From Pseudomonadota bacterium (GTDB lineage Bacteria; Pseudomonadota; Alphaproteobacteria; Acetobacterales; Acetobacteraceae): a stretch of 9,674 nt of DNA. A program made the position numbers and the translations under genes. The notes beneath the pieces are model-generated. The model did no database searches. It was not told the origin of the DNA and worked only from the letters and a program-made list of their open reading frames with translations. Within the stretch, counting starts at the first letter, position 1; each line of letters opens with the position of its first letter. Positions 4,819 through 9,674 of this stretch are shown piece after piece. Location: assembly GCA_021779655.1 (NCBI GenBank), contig JAJYAF010000056.1, positions 1 through 9,674 of the forward strand, written 5' to 3'.

Positions 4819-6714
4819 TCACGGTACCGGTTCTGCCACGGAATTCTGAAGTTGCAAGGGGTCAACCCCGATCGTGCCCGCAGCCTCGTCCAGCTCCGCC
4901 TGCGCCGCCCACATGCCGGCATAAACGCCATCCCGCGCCAGCAGGGCCGCGTGGCTGCCCCGCTCCACCACCACCCCGTCCCGCAGGACCAGGATCTCAT
5001 CGGCATCCGTGACCGTGGAGAGCCGGTGGGCGATGACCAGTGTCGTGCGGTCATGCGCCACCCGGCGCAGCGCAGCGCCGATCTCCTGCTCCGTCGCGGT
5101 GTCCAGCGCCGAGGTCGCCTCGTCCAGTATCAGGATGCGCGGGTTTTTCAGGATGGTGCGGGCGATGGCCACCCGCTGCTTTTCGCCGCCCGAGAGTTTC
5201 AGCCCGCGCTCGCCCACCCGGGTCTCATAGCCCTGCGGCAGACGGGTGATGAAATCGTGAATCTGCGCGAGCCGCGCGGCATGCTCGATCTCTTCCCGGC
5301 CAGCGCCCGGCTTGCCGTAGGCGATGTTGTAATAAATGCTGTCATTGAACAGCACCGTATCCTGCGGGACCACGCCAATGGCGGCGCGCAGCGAATGCTG
5401 GGTGATATCCCGGATATCCGTGCCGTTTATCCGCACCGCGCCGCCGGTTACATCATAGAAGCGGAACAGCAGCCGGCTGAGCGTGGATTTGCCCGACCCG
5501 GTGGGTCCCACCACCGCGACCTTGTGGCCCGGCGGAATGGTGAACGAGACGTTCTTCAGGATCTCCCGGTCGGGATTGTAGCTGAAGCATACATTCTCGA
5601 AACGCACCTCCGCCGGCGCGTCCTGCGCCGGAATGTCCACCGCCCCCGGCTTGTCGGTAATCTCCTGTTTCAGCCGCAGCAGGGAGAACATCTGCTCCAT
5701 GTCCACCAGCCCCTGGTTCAGCGTGAAATACACGAAACCCAGCATGTTGAGCGGGATATAGAGCTGCATCAGATACGTGTTCACCAGCACGAACTTGCCG
5801 ACCGTGAGCGTATGCCGGGCAACGCCATGGGCGGCCATCAGCATCATCGCCCCGAGCGCGATGGAAATGATGACCGCCTGCCCGATATTCAGTCCGTTCA
5901 GCGAAACCTGGGATTTTACCGAGGCTTTTTCATAACGCGCCAGGCTTTCGTCGAACCGCCGGGATTCGTGCGCCTCATTGCCGAAATATTTCACCGTCTC
6001 GAAATTGAGCAGGGAATCGATCGCCTTGGTCTGCGCCTCGTTGTCCGTCTCGTTCATGATGCGGCGGAATTTCGTGCGCCAGCCGGTATAGACGAAGGTG
6101 AAGCCCATATAGCAGCCGACCGCCCCGAAGGTGAGAACGGCGTACCAGACGTTGAACAGATGCCACAGGATGCCGACGGTCAGCAGCAACTCGATAATCG
6201 TGGGCAATACATTGAAGGTGGCGAGCCGCAGCACGTTCTGAATGCCAAGCGTACCGCGCAGGATGATATTGGAAAGACCGCCGGTCTGCCGGTCCAGATG
6301 GAAGCGCATGGAAAGCGCATGCAGATGTTCGAAGGTCTGCCGGGCCACCACCCGCGATGCGCGCATCTGCACGGCGGCGAAGATCGCATCCCGAAGCTCG
6401 CCGAAACTCGCGGCGGCGATCCGCACGCCGGCATAGGCGATGATGATGGCCGTGGGCACCAGGATGACATTGCCGGGTGCGTGATGGGCCAGGCGATCGA
6501 CCGCCCGGGAATACAGAATGGGCACATACACCGTGGCGATTTTCGCCACCAGCATGGCCAGGCTGGCCAGGATCAGGCGCAGGCGCAGCCCCGGCTCGTT
6601 CTTCGGCCAGAGATAGGGCAGAAGCGAGAAAATAGTGGCAAGCGACCCCCGTTTCTGGCCGCCGCCGGGCGGCGCCGCGGCGTGGGGGTTGATGGGACGT
6701 GAATGTCGGCTCAT
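4819..6714 (-). CDS. Atm1-type ABC exporter (fused permease and ATPase)
   Basis: This 631-residue half-transporter has a six-helix membrane domain (about residues 42-335) and a C-terminal ATPase (about 368-605). The motifs are complete: Walker A G403-PTGSGKS-T411, Q-loop VPQDT (Q451), signature L507-SGGE, Walker B ILIL-D531-E532 and switch H563 in IAHRLST. The stretch RTKFRR (213-218), then DNEAQTKAIDSLLNFETVKYFGNE-type residues (224-247) and LNGLNIGQ (272-279), is typical of the Atm1/ABCB7/HMT1 group. Members export glutathione-derived or sulfur-containing compounds linked to iron-sulfur assembly outside the mitochondrial or bacterial inner membrane and to heavy-metal tolerance. It works as a homodimer in the inner membrane. 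The frame is open back to 7107, but homology begins near residue 24, so the ATG at 6714 is the reasonable start; GTG at 6723 is possible. No strong ribosome site is seen. The start meets the divergent Nudix gene. Confidence 0.92.
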   Translation of the reverse strand: MSRHSRPINPHAAAPPGGGQKRGSLATIFSLLPYLWPKNEPGLRLRLILASLAMLVAKIATVYVPILYSRAVDRLAHHAPGNVILVPTAIIIAYAGVRIAAASFGELRDAIFAAVQMRASRVVARQTFEHLHALSMRFHLDRQTGGLSNIILRGTLGIQNVLRLATFNVLPTIIELLLTVGILWHLFNVWYAVLTFGAVGCYMGFTFVYTGWRTKFRRIMNETDNEAQTKAIDSLLNFETVKYFGNEAHESRRFDESLARYEKASVKSQVSLNGLNIGQAVIISIALGAMMLMAAHGVARHTLTVGKFVLVNTYLMQLYIPLNMLGFVYFTLNQGLVDMEQMFSLLRLKQEITDKPGAVDIPAQDAPAEVRFENVCFSYNPDREILKNVSFTIPPGHKVAVVGPTGSGKSTLSRLLFRFYDVTGGAVRINGTDIRDITQHSLRAAIGVVPQDTVLFNDSIYYNIAYGKPGAGREEIEHAARLAQIHDFITRLPQGYETRVGERGLKLSGGEKQRVAIARTILKNPRILILDEATSALDTATEQEIGAALRRVAHDRTTLVIAHRLSTVTDADEILVLRDGVVVERGSHAALLARDGVYAGMWAAQAELDEAAGTIGVDPLQLQNSVAEPVP

Positions 6715-7551
6715 GTGAAGCACATGGCACGCGGTCCGGAAGTTGCAAAGTTCCTGCGCCACATCCAGGCATGCCGCAACGCATGCCTGCCCGGCGAAAG
6801 GCTGGGTTTCTGGCTGGCCGGCCGGCAGGTGGGTTACATGCAAAAGGCCTTCGCCGCCAAGCTGGCCGCCATCTCGGCCGACATCACGGTCACCGGCCGC
6901 GTGACCTTGGCGGAGCGGGCCACCGCCTCGCTGAACAGCCTCGCCGCCCAGGCCGGCTGCCGGATGCGCGGCGAGGATTTCGATGTCCGGGAATCGGCCG
7001 ATGGTCCGGTCCTTGGCGTGCTCGATCGCGGCGCGCTTCCGGATTTCGGGGTCATCGGCCTCGGCGTGCATGTGAACGGCCTGGTCCGCCGGACGGATGG
7101 CATGCATCTATGGGTGGGCAAACGCGCGGCGGATAAAAAGCTCGATCCGAACAAGCTGGATAATCTGGTGGGCGGCGGGGTATCCGCCGGCCACACGCCG
7201 TTCGAGACCCTTATTAAGGAAGCCGGCGAGGAGGCGATGCTGCCGCCCGGGCTGGCCGCGACGGCCATGCCGGCCGGGCGGATCGCCTACGACATGGAGC
7301 GGCCGGAAGGCTTGCGGCGGGACGTGCTTTTTCTATACGATCTCTTTCTGCCGGAGGATTTCGTTCCACGCCCGCAGGACGGCGAGGTCGAGCATTTCGA
7401 GCTTTGGCCGCTCTCCCTTGTGTTCGAGCGGGTCCGCGATACCGACGATTTCAAATTCAACGTGAACCTTGTGCTGATCGATCTTTTCCTCCGGCTCGGA
7501 CTGATACAGGGCGAGGAAGCGGCGCTGCTCCGGCAGGCGCTTGAAGGTTGA
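6703..7551 (+). CDS. DUF4743-Nudix hydrolase (Tnr3 N-domain-like)
   Basis: This protein of 282 residues has an N-terminal DUF4743-like region (about 17-125) and a Nudix domain (about 125-265). The Nudix box lies at about 157-180 and ends K172-E-A-G-E-E177, so the metal-binding glutamates of R-E-x-x-E-E are kept, with K for R. The first glutamate of the box is not at its usual place. The related N-terminal domain of yeast/plant Tnr3-type proteins hydrolyses damaged thiamine diphosphate; a similar housecleaning role is a fair inference but unproven. The ATG at 6703 overlaps the divergent ABC exporter start by 12 bases; the ATG at 6724 would leave nine bases between them. Neither start has a strong ribosome site. 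A haem A synthase gene follows after 78 bases. Confidence 0.85.
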   Translation: MSAHVKHMARGPEVAKFLRHIQACRNACLPGERLGFWLAGRQVGYMQKAFAAKLAAISADITVTGRVTLAERATASLNSLAAQAGCRMRGEDFDVRESADGPVLGVLDRGALPDFGVIGLGVHVNGLVRRTDGMHLWVGKRAADKKLDPNKLDNLVGGGVSAGHTPFETLIKEAGEEAMLPPGLAATAMPAGRIAYDMERPEGLRRDVLFLYDLFLPEDFVPRPQDGEVEHFELWPLSLVFERVRDTDDFKFNVNLVLIDLFLRLGLIQGEEAALLRQALEG

Positions 7552-7556
7552 CGACA

Positions 7557-7573
7557 TGGCCGGCGTCCGGCCA
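7557..7573 (+). other. Perfect 7-bp inverted repeat after the Nudix gene
   Basis: TGGCCGG-CGT-CCGGCCA starts five bases after the Nudix stop codon. It could form a strong small hairpin, but AAACC rather than a T-run follows, so it is not a standard terminator in this direction. It may act as an mRNA 3'-end stabiliser or a weak Rho-dependent pause. Confidence 0.4.
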
Positions 7574-7629
7574 AACCGCGCCGTCCTGGTGGAGATTTTT
7601 CCGGGCCGGGTCTTTCAAGGAGCAACGGG

Positions 7630-8709
7630 TTGTCCCAGGCGGTTTTGAATGCGGTCGGCACGGCGGCCAGTCCGCGAAACCGGAACAAGGTGTCGCTTTG
7701 GCTGTTCATCGTGTGTTTCATGATCTGGGTGATGGTCGGAATAGGCGGCTACACGCGCGATACCGGTTCCGGCCTTTCCATCATGGACTGGGACCCGATC
7801 ATCGGCGCCTTGCCGCCGCTGAGCCAGGCGCAATGGAACCGTTTCTTCGCCCTGTACCAGGGGATTCCGCAATACAAAATCCTGCATCCCGGCATGAGCC
7901 TGCAAGGCTTCAAGGCGTTGTTCTGGCCGGAATACATTCACCGTCTCTGGGGCCGTCTCATCGGGCTGGTGTTTTTCGTGCCGCTGGTCTGGTTTGCCCT
8001 CACCCGCCGGATCGAGGCGCGGCTGCTGCCCTGGCTTGCCCTGCTGTTCCTCCTGGGCGGCCTGCAAGGCGCGGTCGGCTGGTTCATGGTTGCGTCCGGC
8101 TTCAAACCGGGGAGCACGGCGGTCGAGCCCTGGCGCCTCGCGCTGCATTTCGGCTTCGCCCTGCTTCTCTACGCGGCAACCCTGTGGACGGCGCTCGGCG
8201 TGCGCTATCCAGCCATCCGCCAGTCATCCGGGCAGCGGCCGTTGCGGGCCTGCGTTATCGCCACGATTTTCCTGCTGGCATTCACCTTGTTCACGGGCAG
8301 TTTCGTCTCCGGCACCCATGCGATCGGGGTTTTCAATCCCGCCACCAGGGCCGGCATGGGCATGCCGCCGGGGGACTATTTCGCGCTCTCGCCCTGGTGG
8401 CTGAATTTCTTCATGAACAAGCCGGCGATCCTCTTCAATCACCAGGCGCTCGCGGCGCTCACCACGCTTTTCCTGCTGATCACCGCCACACTCGCCTTGC
8501 GCGGAACCGCGCCGAGGCCGGTCAAGGATACCGCGCTGATCGCCGCCGGGTTCGTGCTGCTGCAATTCATCCTGGGCGTGACCGCGCTGGTCTCCCGCCT
8601 GCTGGACGTGAGGGTGGCGCATCAGATGAATGCCGTTCTGCTGCTGACCGCCCTTCTCGTGCTGCTGCACCAGCTTCGCGGCGCGGCGCGGCAAGGTGGC
8701 ACGCGGTGA
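7630..8709 (+). CDS. ctaA: Haem A synthase, Cox15/CtaA type (first copy)
   Basis: Haem A synthase oxidises the methyl group of haem O to the formyl group of haem A, the cofactor of aa3-type cytochrome oxidases, in the cytoplasmic membrane. This 359-residue protein has about eight hydrophobic segments (near 22-40, 104-124, 132-152, 170-190, 207-227, 268-290, 302-322, 332-349). The four haem histidines are H104, H173, H271 and H331. H104 is in E101-Y-I-H-R, whose Glu and His correspond to the essential pair of Bacillus CtaA (E57, H60). The first loop GGYTRDTGSGLSI is typical. The usual NTxPLMDG loop after segment 5 is replaced by FNPATRAGMGMPPG. The TTG start is supported by AAGGAG at 7617-7622, seven bases upstream. 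It overlaps the next gene by four bases. Confidence 0.9.
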   Translation: MSQAVLNAVGTAASPRNRNKVSLWLFIVCFMIWVMVGIGGYTRDTGSGLSIMDWDPIIGALPPLSQAQWNRFFALYQGIPQYKILHPGMSLQGFKALFWPEYIHRLWGRLIGLVFFVPLVWFALTRRIEARLLPWLALLFLLGGLQGAVGWFMVASGFKPGSTAVEPWRLALHFGFALLLYAATLWTALGVRYPAIRQSSGQRPLRACVIATIFLLAFTLFTGSFVSGTHAIGVFNPATRAGMGMPPGDYFALSPWWLNFFMNKPAILFNHQALAALTTLFLLITATLALRGTAPRPVKDTALIAAGFVLLQFILGVTALVSRLLDVRVAHQMNAVLLLTALLVLLHQLRGAARQGGTR

Positions 8710-9674
8710 AATTGGGCGCGGAGAAAGGGGGCGATCGGCTGGTCGGCCTGTGGCTGCTGATCCTGGCCTTCATGGTTTTCGGCATGGTGGCGGGCGGCGG
8801 ACACGCGCGGACCATCGGCGCCGGGTTTTCCATCCAGGTCTGGCGCCCCGTCATGGGCTTCATCCCGCCCCGCGACGCCGCCGACTGGAACGATCTGTTC
8901 GCCCGCTACCGGCAAACCGCGCAGTTCAAGGCCATGCACCCGCCGATGACGCTGGCCGGGTTCAAATCGCTTTTCTGGCCGATGTTCCTCGACCGCGTCT
9001 GGGGCCGGCTCATGGCGCTGGTTTTCCTTGTCCCGCTTGTGCTGTTCTGGCGCGAACGGCGCATCTCCGGGCGCCTCGCGCTCTGGCTCGCCGCCATTTT
9101 CCTGGCCGGCGCCGCGCAGGCCGCCTTCGGCTGGTACATGGTGCAAACCGGCCTGCGCCCCGGCGTGCTGAGTCCGCCGCCTTCATGGGCGGCGCCGCAT
9201 TTCGCCACGGCCATGCTGATCTTCGCGGCGCTGCTCTGGACCGCGCTTTCCGTGCGCACGCCGCAACCAGCGCCAATCGCGGGCGGGGCGTTTCTAAAAC
9301 CCGCGCTCGATGCCTGTCTGCTGCTGCTTTGGGCGACCATGGGCCTTGGCGCGCTGGTGGCCGCCAATAATGCCGTCACCGTTTTCAACACCTTCCCGAT
9401 GATGGACGGGCGGTGGATACCCCAGGGCTTCCTGCGCCTGCATCCCGTCGCGCTGAATTTCCTCGCCAATCCGGCGACCGTGCAGTTCTGTCACCGGCTT
9501 CTCGCCACGCTCACCGCCTGCGCCACGCTGCTCACCGCCGTTGCCGGCCTGCGCGCCGCGTTGCCGCCGGCGGCACGGGATGCGTTTCTCGTTTTGGCCG
9601 GGCTGGTCGCGCTGCAATATCTGCTGGGGATGATCACGATCGTCAGCGCCTCGGCCGAGCTTGGCTACGTGCAT
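8706..9674 (+). CDS. Second Cox15/CtaA-like membrane protein with altered active-site motif (3' end outside window)
   Basis: An open frame of 323 codons runs from GTG at 8706 to the window end and aligns over its whole length with the preceding haem A synthase. Shared blocks include WxPxMG, FKxLFW, R-x-W-G-R-L, GWxMV and the spacing of the last two histidines (H263 and H323, 60 apart as in copy one). H165 is also kept. The first haem histidine is replaced by D96 and the Glu of the same motif by M93 (M-F-L-D-R instead of E-Y-I-H-R). In contrast, the loop FNTFPMMDG (227-235) is kept in canonical form. The start is supported by AAGGTGG at 8693-8699, six bases upstream, and by the GTGA overlap with the previous stop, which indicates translational coupling. 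It may be an inactive paralogue, a partner subunit or an enzyme with changed chemistry. Only some 20-30 residues are probably missing at the C-terminus. Confidence 0.85.
   Translation, partial: MKLGAEKGGDRLVGLWLLILAFMVFGMVAGGGHARTIGAGFSIQVWRPVMGFIPPRDAADWNDLFARYRQTAQFKAMHPPMTLAGFKSLFWPMFLDRVWGRLMALVFLVPLVLFWRERRISGRLALWLAAIFLAGAAQAAFGWYMVQTGLRPGVLSPPPSWAAPHFATAMLIFAALLWTALSVRTPQPAPIAGGAFLKPALDACLLLLWATMGLGALVAANNAVTVFNTFPMMDGRWIPQGFLRLHPVALNFLANPATVQFCHRLLATLTACATLLTAVAGLRAALPPAARDAFLVLAGLVALQYLLGMITIVSASAELGYVH

Noticed and set aside
4852..6702. Very long plus-strand open frame (616 codons) opposite the ABC exporter.
   Set aside because: The minus-strand product has all ABC motifs in order. 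The plus-strand translation is Arg/Gln/His-rich without a domain and is a mirror of the codon bias.
6715..7107. N-terminal extension of the ABC exporter to the first ATG of its frame at 7107.
   Set aside because: The added 131 residues overlap the Nudix gene, look like shadow translation and have no counterpart in Atm1-type proteins.
8696..9370. A 224-codon plus-strand frame over the second Cox15-like gene.
   Set aside because: It is Arg/Ala-rich with no membrane segments, while the neighbouring frame aligns along its whole length with haem A synthase.

Overview
The window reads as GC-rich alphaproteobacterial chromosome. Coding density is high, codons end mostly in G or C, and the proteins look alphaproteobacterial: a FixL-type haem-PAS kinase, an Atm1-type exporter, a DUF4743-Nudix protein and Cox15-type haem A synthases. 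The glycine-zipper tail with its QYxxxYxQCM ending and the general protein flavour suggest Rhodospirillales, perhaps Acetobacteraceae. This placement is inference only. No mobile element, CRISPR array, tRNA or rRNA was seen.

Layout. Bases 1-186 hold the C-terminal end of a glycine-zipper protein. Bases 187-338 are a regulatory gap with a perfect FNR/FixK-type palindrome, followed by a CBS-CBS-BON gene (339-1040). After a 202-base gap with a possible terminator and a TATAAT box comes a soluble FixL-like oxygen-sensing histidine kinase (1243-2754). A second FNR/FixK-type half-site pair lies in the next gap, in front of a receiver-only response regulator (2902-3294). Convergent to these, on the minus strand, run an Atm1-type ABC exporter (6714-4819), a small unknown protein (4748-4491), ribosomal protein L28 with its own promoter (4366-4067) and AlkB (4027-3344). 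The exporter start meets the start of a divergent DUF4743-Nudix gene (6703-7551). The right end holds two tandem haem A synthase-like genes, 7630-8709 and 8706-9674, the second cut by the window edge.

How the genes fit together. The left part looks like a low-oxygen response module: a haem-PAS kinase, a FixJ-like receiver without output domain, and two FNR/FixK-type boxes placed at class II promoter distance from the CBS-BON gene and the receiver gene. The right part concerns haem A, the cofactor of aa3-type oxidases. The most unusual feature is the tandem Cox15 pair. The upstream copy keeps the E-x-x-H-R catalytic/haem motif and all four haem histidines but has lost the conserved NTxPxMDG loop. 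The downstream copy keeps that loop but has replaced the motif's Glu with Met and its His with Asp. The two copies therefore look eroded in complementary places and are translationally coupled.
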